Origin: Pseudoscleropodium purum
Taxonomy: Eukaryota; Streptophyta; Bryopsida; Hypnales; Brachytheciaceae
Length of the DNA stretch: 64,000 nucleotides
Reading direction: 5' to 3'
NCBI GenBank assembly: GCA_963969395.1
Contig: OZ017805.1
Coordinates: 5,580,001 to 5,644,000 of the forward strand
Numbering within the stretch: position 1 is the first letter of the stretch; each line of letters opens with the position of its first letter. Made by a program: the position numbers and the translations under genes. Shown here one piece after another: positions 12,306 to 24,299 of the stretch. The notes below the pieces were generated by a model. That model did no database searches. It was not told where the DNA came from and was given only the letters and a program-made list of their open reading frames with translations.

Positions 12306-13436
12306 AATGAATATCTAGTTCTTGTTGCTATTGTTGCTAATAATGCAACTTATGTTCATTCTTGGAGCCTAAACGCAAGACTATCTACTATTCTACTAAC
12401 ACCCCAAAATATGCTAGCTTGTTTTGTAGTAACCCCCTCTTCAATGCCAATTACCATATAATTTTCTCTCCCTCCTTTGCCATCTGACAAACCAAACACT
12501 ATACAAAAATACCATCTTCAATACCCTATAAATCACATTCTATATCTAAATTGGGGACAAACATACAAACATGTTACATGTCACAATACAAAAGTTACAA
12601 TTTTGTACAATTTGTATGTAATTATTGTACAACTTGTTGAATATAAATAAGAAAAAATACTAAAATAATACAATTATCCAAGTATTAACAACACGAAAAC
12701 TTGCACAAATTGTATTGATTATACTACAATAGGTACAACAAGAAAGATCTCAGTAAACATGAAGTACAAATGAATACAAATGAAGTACACATAAGGAACG
12801 ATATATCCAAAACGTTTCTCAACTATACACACCTGAGATACAAAAGTACAAACAATACAACTAGAAGGGCAATAGTAAACATCAGGTACAACAAAAAAGA
12901 CCATAGTAAACATGAAGACAAATCAAGGAACCCAGAATAATTGCAAATAACGATGTATCCGAAACATTACCCAACTATACATACCTAAGATACAAAAGTA
13001 TAGACAATACAACCAAAAGGACAATAGTAAACACCAAGTATAAATCAATTATCTCTAGACACCTTTTTGGTAACAATCTACACAAAATATAACAGAACAA
13101 TACAAAATTGACATAGCATGATTCAAACAATACAACCAATGTTATAAAAACTACCTTTCTCCCAATCCCCTTAATTCCAAAGAAACTAGGGGAACCAAAC
13201 AAAACTATACAATATACACCAATCAATTCAAAGTTAGACCAATTATAATGCAATTTTATAATATCACCTTCATCCTTGATGGTTGTTCTACACTATTAGA
13301 TTGTTAAGCAAATTTTTGTTGCTACATCGCTCCTCAGTGCTAATCCTTTAGTGATGATAGTAGCACATGCTACTTTCAATGTTGTCCATTCTTTACCCCC
13401 ACCTCCAAAGCATCTACAACCATGAAAAACCCTCTA
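12306..13436. repeat. GTAC-rich AT region with a tandem duplication
   Basis: The DNA resembles the 4-6 kb GTAC-rich repeat. A segment of about 100 bases at 12795-12890 (GATATATCCAAAACGTTT...AATAGTAAACATC) recurs at about 12950-13045 with substitutions, a period near 155 bases. Frames here are long only because stop codons are diluted by TAC/ACA repeats. I find no domain. Confidence 0.45.
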
Positions 13437-13444
13437 ACCAAAAC

Positions 13445-13625
13445 CAGGGTTGACACGACGTCCAGACGTGGACGTTGTGTCCGCAACATCCGCTGACATT
13501 TGCGGTCTCGGCGGACGCAGCGTTCGCTTGTCACCCCGTCTGCCTTGTCCGCCCCGCCCATCTGCCCCGTTCGTTTTGACGGCCCTATTTCCCCCGACCG
13601 CCCTACCCAAACTGCCCCGCGGTCA
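13445..13625 (+). repeat. Left terminal GC-rich block of the cargo element
   Basis: After CAGGGTTGAC the block continues with GGACGTTGTGTCCGCAACAT and CCGCTGACATT, matching MITE 2 base by base over most of the first 80-100 positions. It then diverges into further C/G-rich sequence and gives way to AT-rich DNA. In hAT elements such subterminal motif clusters are transposase-binding sites; that role is inferred here. Confidence 0.8.
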
Positions 13626-14020
13626 CTCCCTTAATCTTTAAACAATTAAATGTTAAATGAAGTGCAATGGTTCGTGATTTGTTATTAAAACAATGTCTCT
13701 TATAAATTGAAAGATTATAAAGTTTGACCACGAGTCCATGATAGTCTTGAAACTATGAAAAAATTCCAATTCATTTTCAGAAGGCAAACTAAAAAAGTTT
13801 GTGACTTCAAATATATATATATACTATTTAAAAAATCGAGATCAACACAAATACAAACATAATCAATATGGGCAAAATATATTGAATTTAATATAGAATA
13901 CCATACATTGTGCACATTTGGCTAATTGCACATATAATTTTTTTCATTCCAACTCTATATTTCTAAATTAATTTTTAATGCCTATATAACCTATTGAACT
14001 ACTACTTCTACACTACCAAT

Positions 14021-15514
14021 CTAATATAAATGGCAGAAATGTTCATCTGGCATCGGCCAACGATATGTATTAGAAAATCGCGTAATAACATGGGCCAAAC
14101 TAGTATTTTCATCGTCAGTCTTCGAAGAAATGCGCTTCAAGTAAGCATAAAACACTTTTGCAAAGTCATGAAAGGGAAATTGTGTCGCACTAGGTGTTTT
14201 TCGTAGCAAGTTGAAATATGCCTTTGACATGTTGTTTCCATTCATCCGTTGAGCAATTTTTCGAATGGCATACTCTTCCGACTTACGTGAATACATCGGA
14301 ATGACTTCCACATTTGCACCTGCTTTATACAAATATGCAATACGTGGATCCACCCACCATCTCCTCTGCAAAGTTTGTTTCATCTCATTTGCTGATGTGA
14401 ATGTGTACAAAGACTTCATTGGCTGAGAAACTAAGGTGGTCATGCCCCAATCGCAAACTCCAATGTACACACGTGACTCATTCTCTGGAAAATGCAACAA
14501 GATGTTATCCGGAGAAAGATCATTGTGCAAATGTCCAGCAAAATGCACTGCATACATTATATGCATAAACGCCCATGTAAGCTTTGTGCGCTTCTTCCGA
14601 TATCGCCCTAAACGGTGAGCTTTTATAACCTCCTCTTCGGTTGGATTTGTATACATCAAACGGATTTGAATGTTGTCTGGATAGTCCTTATTCATATTCA
14701 ACATTTGTCAAAGAGTTCCACCATTCCACCAATACGCATGACCTTCACACGTCGTTCCGTGCACCGCAGCAAACCGTATCACACCCGCATGTGGAATTCG
14801 AACAACCATTGATTCGTTTTGATGTTCTAACTTTGCAAGATCAGGTCGAGTTTGGTAGTGAATGGATTTCTTTGCCGCAAACTCCCAATAAGGAAGTATT
14901 CCTGAACATCCTTCAATACGAACCTTTCGAATCGTTGCATATCCACCTCTCATCGTTCTATCATCAACAGCAATCACGCGTGTTGTATCTGGAAGTGCTA
15001 TGAGGTGCCGTTTGGTCCTTTCCGCTTCAGCAACTCCATCATTGCTTTTCTAACAACCAATTGAACCAACTCGATTGTGCTTTTTGGCGAATGGAGCACA
15101 TCGCCCCCTAAACAAGTCCGTTTTCGGAATCACTTCTTCAAACTGGGCGTCATTGGGTCGATACTCCTTTCCATATTTAACCAAAATGACTTTGGAATTC
15201 CACAAAGCGTCATGAACCTTGTTCTCCAAACATTTGGTGAAGTACGTTTTATGCATTTCGTCATACCACTTCGCGACATTCAATGCATCCAACAACATTT
15301 GTGTCATGTCTACCTTGAATTTAGACACGCACTCCTCTTGATATGTGATGTATTTATTGTCTAAAAACAATGTTGTTTCCGATTCATAAAATTGAATGAT
15401 GCGCTCGATCATGAATTTCTTGCATTCTTCCGAAGGACTTTGGCGAGCTACCTCCAAGTTTGATGGTTCCTCTCCATGTTTTAGCTTCGCAACTTTCTTC
15501 TTCCCCTTCGGCAT
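14021..15514 (-). pseudogene. Divergent protein kinase-like gene, two in-frame stops
   Basis: One frame of 497 codons runs from ATG 15514 to the stop at 14021, interrupted by TAG at codon 155 (15052-15050) and TGA at codon 269 (14710-14708). The first 150 residues are basic then helical, with no known domain. A kinase domain follows: a glycine-rich-loop-like RGGYATIRKV (about residues 189-198), a VAIK-type lysine in FAAKKS (about 215), the catalytic loop HNDLSPDN (330-337, matching HRDLKPxN) and a DFG-like DWG (355-357). The three catalytic landmarks (K, D, D) are present, so the ancestor was probably active; DWG for DFG and the weak glycine loop are unusual. It is the leftmost gene of the cargo element, tandem with the next gene, with its own TATA/CGGACG promoter. 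Whether it was captured from the host cannot be told here. Confidence 0.8.
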
Positions 15515-15710
15515 CGTGACAAATGAAATTGATATAAATCAAATTTTTTAATTTAAAATTGAATTCACACGCAAGTGTTCAAAAAATTGGCAACAAGGGG
15601 GCCCCAATAAACCACTCTTGCCTTGCCTCGGAAAGGAGCCAATGGAGGATGAACCACCAAGTTCTCCGCTCTACCTTGCATTCACAAGGGGCAAAGCAAA
15701 AGTGACAATG

Positions 15711-15880
15711 CGGACGGCCCGTCCGTCCATCTTATAAGGCACGGACAGCCCCAAACCATCCGCCCAATGGGACGGGCCGGGGGTGGCGGACGCATCGGCC
15801 GTCCACCTCCCCGAAACCCCCGAGCCCCGTCCGCCTGATCGGACGGCCACGGGAGGACAAATCAAGCGTCCACCTGATCC
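15711..15880 (-). promoter_or_regulatory. TATA plus CGGACG-rich promoter block of the kinase-like gene
   Basis: On the minus strand the block reads CCTTATAAGATGGACGGACG, with the TATA-like core at 15731-15739, about 220 bases upstream of the ATG at 15514. CGTCCG/CGGACG repeats lie on both sides. The block is a sharp GC island between AT-rich sequences, like those before the other two genes. It lacks the AGGGTTGA terminus, so it is not another MITE. Confidence 0.6.
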
Positions 15881-16481
15881 GATTTATTTTCCATATTTGA
15901 AAATAGAATCTAAAGAAGAACCACTAATTGTCTAATTTGGGCATTTTTTCATACCAATAAAAAAATCATTTTAGTTTTTAGCAATCGTTGAATGAAAAAT
16001 AAAAAAAATTTCAAATATTCAAATAATTCAATCTTTCATAAATTAATTAGAATTACATTTATACCATTTACGAGTTTCTAAATGTAATAAACACACAACA
16101 ATAATTTCAAAATACACACCATGCTAGTACATATTTAACCTCGAATGCTGAATTCAAAAATAGACATAATATGGCTCTTACAAAGTTACATTTCTTCTTC
16201 ATATTTTTATTATTTATCAAAGTCGCTTATAGCCTTATACATCAACGCTATTATAAAATAATACAATGATGTCTTCAACAATATGCTTGCCTACATACAT
16301 ACTTGGTGTACACTATTACACAATACTTTTTGAAAAAATGAACAAAATTGTTGTTCAAAATTGTTCTATTCATTTAAAATTTTGTACTACTTCTACCAAT
16401 CTAGTGCTCTATACTTGTCGTGAGAGTAAAAATGAGAAAATGGAGCAAATACATGCTCACTATATATACTTGCATGTTTTT

Positions 16482-17744
16482 TTATTCGGAATCTGAATCG
16501 GACTCAAATTGTTGACCGGTGCCTCTTCTTTGTACTCCAATGAATGGACCACCTCCGTAGTTTCCGTGATATCCACTCGGTGCACCTCCTTGTCCATAAT
16601 TTGAACCTCCAAAAGTAGGAGGAGGAACCGGAGTAATAGGCTCTGATACTCTTTCATTTGAAGCCCCATAATAAGAGGTCCTATGATGCCCATATGAATC
16701 ACTTCTAGTTGATCCCGGATAGTATTGGGCGCTTCCGTGAAGAGAGCAACTATACTGCGAGGTTACATGGCTTCCTCCACTACCTTCGGAGCCCACTTGA
16801 GTGGGAATCGTATAATATGAACCAAATCCACTAGACCTACCATAGTGTGTGTTGCCATAGCTACCTGCTCCACCTTGAGAGCCAATTTCAGGGGGAGTGC
16901 CATAATGAGAACCAACTGCACTTGAACCACCATAATGCGTGGATCCATAGCTCCCTCTTCCACCTTCATATTTATTTTGAGGATCGTAACCAGAGTATGA
17001 ATCACGTCTTCCTTGTTCAAATTCTCGCGTTCCATGTTCATGTCCGTAGAACCCACCATGCCTATCTTGCCGCTCACGATCTTGAAGGCTTCTACATGTT
17101 GCCTCTTGCATTTGTTGTTCAAATTCAATTCGTTCTCGTTCTTCTACCCGCTCGTGCCTAACTCCAAATGTGACAGGCGCTTGCATATCATCGTCATCAT
17201 CGTCATCATCCCACGCATCTTCAGCATCTCGTAGAACAACTGAAGGTTGTTGTAAATAACCTCGATTGGACCACTCTGGCATGCAATCGCTTGCGCCCCT
17301 CCACTGTGTATCTATAACGACATCCGTGCGCATATAGTTCTCCACATTGCGACCTGTAGTGGTACGCCAGTCCACATCCTTATAGAGTACAATCTCTGCC
17401 CAAACCATTGCCATAACATTATAATTCATTATATTTGGTTTGACGCTTTTAATGCCAAGAACTCGATGCACTTGTGTATATTGTTGTTTGAAGTGCTCAC
17501 TTTGGCACGTAGATATTTGTCCTTCTCAACGTGGCGCTTGGTGCTCTACACGTTCACGTCGCCAAAGTTTTTGAATGTGAGTCATTTTCACATACTTCTT
17601 GCACATTGAGCAATCCCACACTCTTGTTGGTTCCTCTTCCTATCTCGGTTCACCCACGAACAATGGATCAGCCCAAGCATCCCAATCGAACAATTGGGGT
17701 CTTCCCTTTCGACTACTTTTTTTGGGTGTTCTATCTTTCGGCAT
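16482..17744 (-). pseudogene. Zinc-binding N-terminus plus Gly/Ser/Tyr-rich tail, two in-frame stops
   Basis: ATG 17744 opens a 420-codon frame ending at 16482, with TAG at codon 35 (17642-17640) and TGA at codon 73 (17528-17526). A basic start (MPKDRTPKKSSRKGR) is followed by C45-x2-C48, YVKM, H56, IQKLW, C80-x3-H84, then YNVMAMVWAEIVL and VDW (to residue 126). This block aligns with the N-terminus of the RING gene with identical spacing C-x7-H-x23-C-x3-H. A short Asp run (about residues 179-186) precedes a charged helix. The last ~170 residues are a low-complexity Gly/Ser/Tyr tail with loose repeats (YGSTHYGGSS, YGNTHYGRSS), ending ESDSDSE. A zinc-dependent DNA- or protein-binding role is inferred. 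C-x2-C resembles the start of a BED finger, but the rest does not fit cleanly. Confidence 0.7.
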
Positions 17745-17914
17745 GATGAAGCCGAAGCAAAGAGAATGAAACAATTAGAAAGCTTAAGAACCAAAATTTT
17801 GATTTAATTAATTAATTAAAATTTTACAAGCGTGAACTTTGTGAAAATTTGTAACAATCTCACAACAATCGTTCACTCAAAGCGGAAGGGGCACGCAGAG
17901 CTTCCAATGCACTG

Positions 17915-18095
17915 GTCCGCCCACTCCAAAAGAGAATGATTGTTCGGAATGAGCCGTCCGCCTCCCCATATATAAATGCGGACGCCCCGAGGCGGACGTC
18001 CAGATCATGCGGACCAGATCAGTCCGCGCGTCAATTGGACGGCCATAACGGGGCGGACGGGTATCGGGGCGGACAGGGCGGACGGCTCATCTTAA
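17915..18095 (-). promoter_or_regulatory. TATA plus CGGACG-rich promoter block of the zinc-binding gene
   Basis: On the minus strand, GCATTTATATATGGGG (TATA core near 17968-17977) lies about 228 bases upstream of ATG 17744. It is flanked by GGCGGACGGC and CGTCCGCC repeats, the same layout as the blocks at 15.7 and 20.6 kb. Confidence 0.6.
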
Positions 18096-20480
18096 ACCCT
18101 AGACCTAATGAAACAAATTGTTCTTTTTTCAAAATCTCACGGTATAGATGTTTAACCCGTAAAGTTCTTTTCACTAAAAACACTTCAAACCTGCAAATAT
18201 CAAGTCTTAGAAGAAAAATACTTTGGGGCATATGTAACCGTAGGATCTTGTAGTAAATTAGTTGGAAAAGATGTGGAAAAAATTTTAGACAAATCCATCA
18301 TTTGGATTGTAAGATATAAGATATTGAATGTTTCATTTAAGAGGGCTACTCAATTATGTCTATTAATGAACAATTGGTAGGCTAACAAACTTAACTTAGC
18401 ATGTATTTTAATATTTGTTGCAATTGTTTTAGGAATATTATAACATAACACTATTATAATATTCTTATAAATGATATAGTACTAAATCATTTCAAAATCA
18501 ACAACATTCGAACACAATTTGTCAATCTTGTCTTCCATACTCCTTTAATGATATATATATATATATATATAAATATATATACATACATAAAATATATTTG
18601 ATAAATCAACATGAACAAATCAATGATTATATATTTCATAGATCTATTCTTCATCAATCAAATAAGAGTGCATGTTCAAATATAGACAAAGATAGTTTCT
18701 CCATCTGTTTCCAAAAAATAGATAAACAAATAGAGAAAGATATGAAGTGAATGTTACTTGGAGAATTGGAAAGAAAGAAATTGAAGTACTCAATTGCATT
18801 TTATTAAATTGGAAAATTGCATGTGGATGGCATGAATTAATCTTCATAGATGCTAAACTCATACGAGTTGCATTTCAACATTTATGATTTATGCAATTGA
18901 TTGAATTGAAAGCTCTTGTAATTACATTTTCAAATTTTCGATTCAATCATTCAAATTTACAAGAGTGATTTATGATAGATTTATGACTTTAAATGTGAAA
19001 GCATTCAATGCCTTTATGCGTTTGTTCATCAATATATTAATTTTAAATAAATAATATATATTTTTTATAACATATGCATAAACCATTCCATTAAACAAAA
19101 CAAAAAACTAAGAGCCAAGCCAAATAGGCTGGTCAAATGAAGAGAACAAGAGAATAAGAGCCCTACGAGACAGAAAACAAAGGAAAATAAAGAAAATATC
19201 AAAAGGATTCAAAGGAAGGAACAAGATGCATTCTTGCAAGACCTTAGAATACATAATGATTTCAAAATCCAAACACAAATATATTTTCTATTTCAATGAG
19301 AGTCAAAAATGAACTACCCTGCTCTCAAAGATTGTACAATGTACACGTTATACAAAATGAACATATAACAGAAAGAGTAGAAGACATTGTTTATCATGAT
19401 TGAAAACTAAAATGATTTTTTTTTTCTATGTAGAATATTTTATGAAATGTAACAATGTATTTAATTATCATAGTAATTGGTAGAAATCTTTGTGCAATAC
19501 ATAGAAACATTTCATTCATGTGGAGTTCTTTCATTTATTTAGGATTAAAATTGAAGTATTATACTCTACAAAGTACAAACCAAAAACAATACCATATACC
19601 TAAGTTCAAAAGTTTGCAATTGTTTCGTGAATTCATTTTGAAAACTCAAACAAAGAAATATTTTATAATCAATATCTTGTTCATTTGAATCATTTCAAAA
19701 ATCGAATTCCGAATTCAATTACTATTTATAATAGAAATTATATTTGTCAATTTTTTAGATCTTTAAACAATGAACCCTCTTTTTTAAAATTAATATTTAA
19801 AAACATCTGAAATAAGAATATTGGAATTACCCTTCAAAATAAATATAGCACATGTATAAGTGTATAATGTATTCTACTCAACCAACTCAAGTAACGAATT
19901 TTTCTATGTTTTTAAGGAAAAATATAGCCATACATGATTTGAAAGTTAAAACATTGATTCTTTTTCTTTGTTTTCAAATCTAATCAAAATTTCATTAAAA
20001 AATATGAAAGACTCGATGTTCATTTGAAGATCGTGATGCACTTCTAATTAGAAATCACAACCTTTCATTAAATATCATGAGGTTGAAATCCATTAAACTG
20101 TTATTCTAATTATGTATTGGGGCCTTTTTTTAAAATTTCATTTGCTTACAATGAAAAAGGAATTGATTATTTCTGCAAAACATTTGATTTCCTAATGAAC
20201 TTTAAGAAAATTCCCACCATCTTCAGATCTTCTCAAAACCTATTTAGAGGGATAATATTAGTAAATAATCCAAACATATTGAACTTAACCACATTCCCCT
20301 CATTCGTAAAACAATTTAGGGGAGAAAAGAAAAGGTTTAGGGTAATTAGGGTATAGGGTTTAGGATCTACATTTTTTTTTTTTTAAAATGATAAATCAAT
20401 TACATTGATCCTCATTTAGTAGTGATTATTAGGCTATTTTATTTTTGAAATGTTACCGCTCTTTTTGAATAATAATGGCC
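18096..20480. other. AT-rich spacer between divergent genes of the cargo element
   Basis: About 2.4 kb of AT-rich DNA without a supported gene. It includes a (TA)n microsatellite at about 18549-18590 and degenerate telomere-like GGGTTTAGG motifs near 20330-20365. It separates the two minus-strand genes from the plus-strand RING gene. Confidence 0.5.
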
Positions 20481-20494
20481 TCATAGGATGCACC

Positions 20495-20695
20495 AATGGA
20501 CAGCTGGGCGAACGCTGTCGGCGGTCAGTGTTTAAGTGGGGCGGTGAGCGTGTCCAAAGCGCGGACGGCGTCGGAAGACGGACAGTGCAGACAGTCCGGG
20601 CGGACGGCGCGTCCGCTACCGAAGCGGACGCGAGGTTCGGGGCCGCTTCGCGCGGTCCGGGGCAGGTCCAGCGACGGACGGCTATAAGGGTCGAT
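20495..20695 (+). promoter_or_regulatory. TATA plus CGGACG-rich promoter block of the RING gene
   Basis: GCGACGGACGGCTATAAGGG places a TATA core at 20682-20689, about 212 bases upstream of ATG 20901. It is preceded by about 180 bases of CGGACG/CGTCCG-rich sequence. The layout matches the other two blocks in spacing and composition. Confidence 0.6.
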
Positions 20696-20900
20696 TGACT
20701 TCCATTTCTTCTCACTTCAATTTTCCTTCGGTGCTAAGTTGGATGTGCTACTATTGCTTTATGCGCTAGTTGCTCCTACAGGGTGGAGAGTTGGGGTCCT
20801 CTATCTTTTGTTACTGTATTGCGGTTGATGCCATCACTTTTGACTATCACGTGAGATTTTTTTATTCACTTCAATTGGTTATTCAATCCAATTGACAATC

Positions 20901-23900
20901 ATGAATGGCGAAGGTGATCGAAATATGGATGGGGTGACTCCGGGAAGCGAAGCCAAGAAAAAGAGCAAAGTGAAGGGGGCTATGCATGACCTTTGGCTTG
21001 ACATTTTAAATGACCCTACAATTAAAGCAGAGAGTGGGTGGGAAGATGAAGATGCGGAGTATTGGACATCAAAAATGTGCAGGACCTATGTTAAAATGTA
21101 CCACATTGACAAGTTGTGGCCTCAGGAGTTGCACAAGAGTCATACACGGGATTTTTGTTGTAAACCATGGACTTGCAACAACAAACATTTTGTCCATCGA
21201 TCTGAGGAGGTGTGGCGTGTTCTATTCGGAAACAAGCCTTGAAGCAAAGGCTATGTTAATTATAGCATGGCGTGTATGGTTTACGCTGAACTTATATTAG
21301 AGCGCAAGATCGATTGGAGCACGTTTCCGACAACAACAGCTTGCCCACTTCTACTTGAAGCCAATCAAAAGGACATTCCCGACTTGTACAATTCAGAGGG
21401 AGAAACAGAAAAAGTATTAAAAAATACTATAGAGGTGAAAACGGATGGTGTGGAGAAAGCCTCAAATGTTGAAGAATTACAGTCTGTACAATCTCCAACA
21501 AAAGCAATCAATGAAAGCTCTTCGAAAAATGTAGGGAAAGATGTGGAGAAAAATGTAGAGGCGCAGGAGGGTGAAGTCTTTTCCACAGCTCTAACGCGTT
21601 TGACCTTTACACCAAATGTTGCGGCACAAACGGAAACGGAGTTTGTAAACAAAGGCAATGTTTGCACGGAAGGTGGGGAAACTTCAAAAAGTAAAGTAGA
21701 CGAAGTCTTGGCGGAGAAAGTGGCAAAGGCTAATGCTACAATTGATAGTCTGATAGCCAACAATTGTTTTGATAGTTTGGTCTACAAATCTCCGCCTATG
21801 CATCAAGGCGTTGAATTTAGTCTAGCGTTAAGTTTAGAAGACAAAGTACATACGCCTCGTGGACAAGGCGTGACGATTGATAATATATCCTCATTATGGA
21901 GTTCCGAGCGTAAAAGGCGGGCGGAGGAGTTTCCGTTTACAGCGGCATTGCCAAATCCTCTACATCGAACCTTGCAAGACATGTCCAATCCAAAACAATT
22001 GGAAAATCTTTTGAAGCTCTCGGTTCAGTTTGCTAACCTTCATGAAGAAATAGGCGGATCGTCTAACCCCGATGATGGTGCTACTGCTGTTCCAATGAGT
22101 CCACTTGCAGATCCAAAGAATGTTGCACATATACTTGATACAACTTTCAAGATGACGATGTCAGCTGAATTTTTAGCGCAAGTTGCTCCGACTTTTATGA
22201 ATTTGGCCAAGGAGTTTTCTTTCATAGCACCAGAGATGTTGAAAGGTGCTATAGCATTTCAAAATCTCACGAAGACTTTCGGACCACTTTTCGAAGAAAG
22301 AGATGTTCACATACTACAATTGGTGGAATATGAGAAAAAAGTTGCTGACCTTGGAGGAGTGGAAGCAAGGTGCAAAGTGTTGGAGTTGAAATTAAAGACT
22401 TCAGAGAGTGAGGTTGAACATTTAAATCAACAATCATCGAGGCAAATGGAGGAGTTGATGAAGATGCGTAAACGGATTGCAGAATTACAAGGGACCTCCA
22501 AGAATCCAAATGAGGTTGCAATCTCACCAGTGATTGTACTCGGAGACAGTCAAGAGACTTAAGAGAGTGAAGATAAGCTCTCTCTTCTTTTTGATAAGGC
22601 CGAAGCAAGCAACAACCCTGCCATTGTAAATGTACAAGAAAGTCACGACATGAGCATGTTAAAAGCGACACAACAACCATCAATGGAAAAACTTTCATCC
22701 GTTTACGTGAATGCGGAGACGCAAACGGAGAGTTGTGACTTTGAAGAGTTGAAGCATAAATTGGAGGAGGCAATTGAAGCAAAAGGAATTGTTGAATCCG
22801 AGTTGAATCGATTGCAATTGTGCTTGGATTTGGAGAAGTTTATGCCATCTAGCGGCTTGGAGTCTCAATGGTTAGCATGGGTACAAAGACTCCAAGATAG
22901 ACCCTCTGTAGTATCTTGAGCAATGGCAGGTCTTCAAACATTGGCAATGGGATCGAATGAAAATTGCAATGCCATTCAAAGCTCTTTGAGTTGGTTCAAG
23001 ACTATATTTGACCAACATCCTTCTAAGGGATATATGGAGATCACATGTTGGGGAGACATGGATGCCATGTTTGAGCGGTTAAACCACACAAAGAAGAACC
23101 AAGCTCCACCCATCAATTGGACCTTGGAAGTAGAGGAAGGATGGGTCCCTTACAACACACTTTCAGCACACATCAATGTGAAAGACAAGCGAGTGGTGCA
23201 TGCTTGTGATCCAGCCTCTCCAATCTTGGATGGTTCTTGTAGCCTTTGCCAAGGCCTCTTCGGACCGGAAGGTGCAGTAACCATGGGCCAATGTCACCAC
23301 ACTTTCCATATCACTTGCATTGTGAAAGCATCACTCATTCGTTCGGTGTGTGCCGAGTGTCGTAGTCCATTGAGTGCTAGGTTCTACGAAATGTTTGGTA
23401 TCTTGGAAGCTATGCCTCCAGGCCACGAGTACAATTGTTGGAATCTTCCACTTGATCAAGCGCCGTACAAATTTCAAAATTATCAACATTGGAGGAAGCC
23501 AATCCGGTGAAATGCAAATGAACAGAGGCATGATTTGTACGAGGAATCTGAACAACCATTGGATTTGGATGTGTAGATGACTCACAATAAAGAGGTGAAA
23601 TTGCGGGCTCAAGGAATCGTAGATGACGCGGCCCGTGAAATGTTTTGTCGCAACATGGGGGGACATTGGAGCTTGCAACACGAAAAGTTCTTTCGTTTTC
23701 CAGATAAAAAAGTGAAGAGAGGACCAAAAGACAGTTGGGTGGAAGTGAATTATGGAAAAGAGTTCGATGAGTAGTATAAGGCATACGACCATACCCTCGT
23801 AGGTAGGGCCCTTCTATTGTCGAAGTTGGAAGAGGCTGCAAAAGTTCGTACTGTCTACGATACAAATGGACAAACAAGCATAGGACATTCATCTATAGAT

Positions 23901-24299
23901 GTGGCAGCAGCATTTGATAGGCGCATTGGCGATATTATAGGGCATTGGAAGGCTTTCCTATTGGATGGAGACTGCCTCACAGCATGGCAAGGGAAAGGAG
24001 ATGATGAAGTTGTTCAAGCGATGGTAGATCGTATGGAGAGCAACTTGAGAACCTTGAAGGCAGACGAAGTCGATTTATCACCCAAAAAAAAAAAAAAAAA
24101 AAAGCGTGAAGAGGACGATGACTTCTCTCCGGAAACCAAGAAACAATTTCATAAGGTGGACATCGAAGTTCAATCTGGAGGGCAAATAGTCCGTCCAAGT
24201 CAACAATGGTCAACTCGTCAATCATCTGCTAAACTCCTCAGTACAACAGATTTTCCTTTTGTTTTGGAAGAAGGTAGTGGTCCATCCGGTGGAAAGTAG
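20901..24299 (+). pseudogene. 1,132-codon RING-H2 protein with shared zinc-binding N-terminus, broken by stops
   Basis: One frame runs from ATG 20901 (context CAATCATGAATGG) to TAG 24299, broken by TGA (21240), TAA (22560), TGA (22917), TGA (23508), TAG (23574) and TAG (23772). No frameshift is needed. Residues 55-140 repeat the domain of the neighbouring minus gene: C60-x7-H68-x23-C92-x3-H96, then MVYAELIL and IDW. A coiled coil lies at about residues 475-535. A RING-H2 finger (23238-23375) has C780-x2-C783-x14-C798-x-H800-x2-H803-x2-C806-x10-C817-x2-C820, the C3H2C3 pattern of E3 ubiquitin ligases. The C-terminal part (GGHWSLQHEKFF..., about 900 onward) is unrecognised and ends with a poly-Lys/acidic NLS-like tract from an A20-type run near 24084. 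Ubiquitin-ligase activity follows from the family; its target is unknown. Confidence 0.8.

Noticed and set aside
15711..20695. GC blocks at 15.7, 17.9 and 20.5 kb as further MITEs
   Set aside because: None has an AGGGTTGA/TCAACCCT terminus or an 8-bp duplication; all lie at a fixed distance from an ATG.
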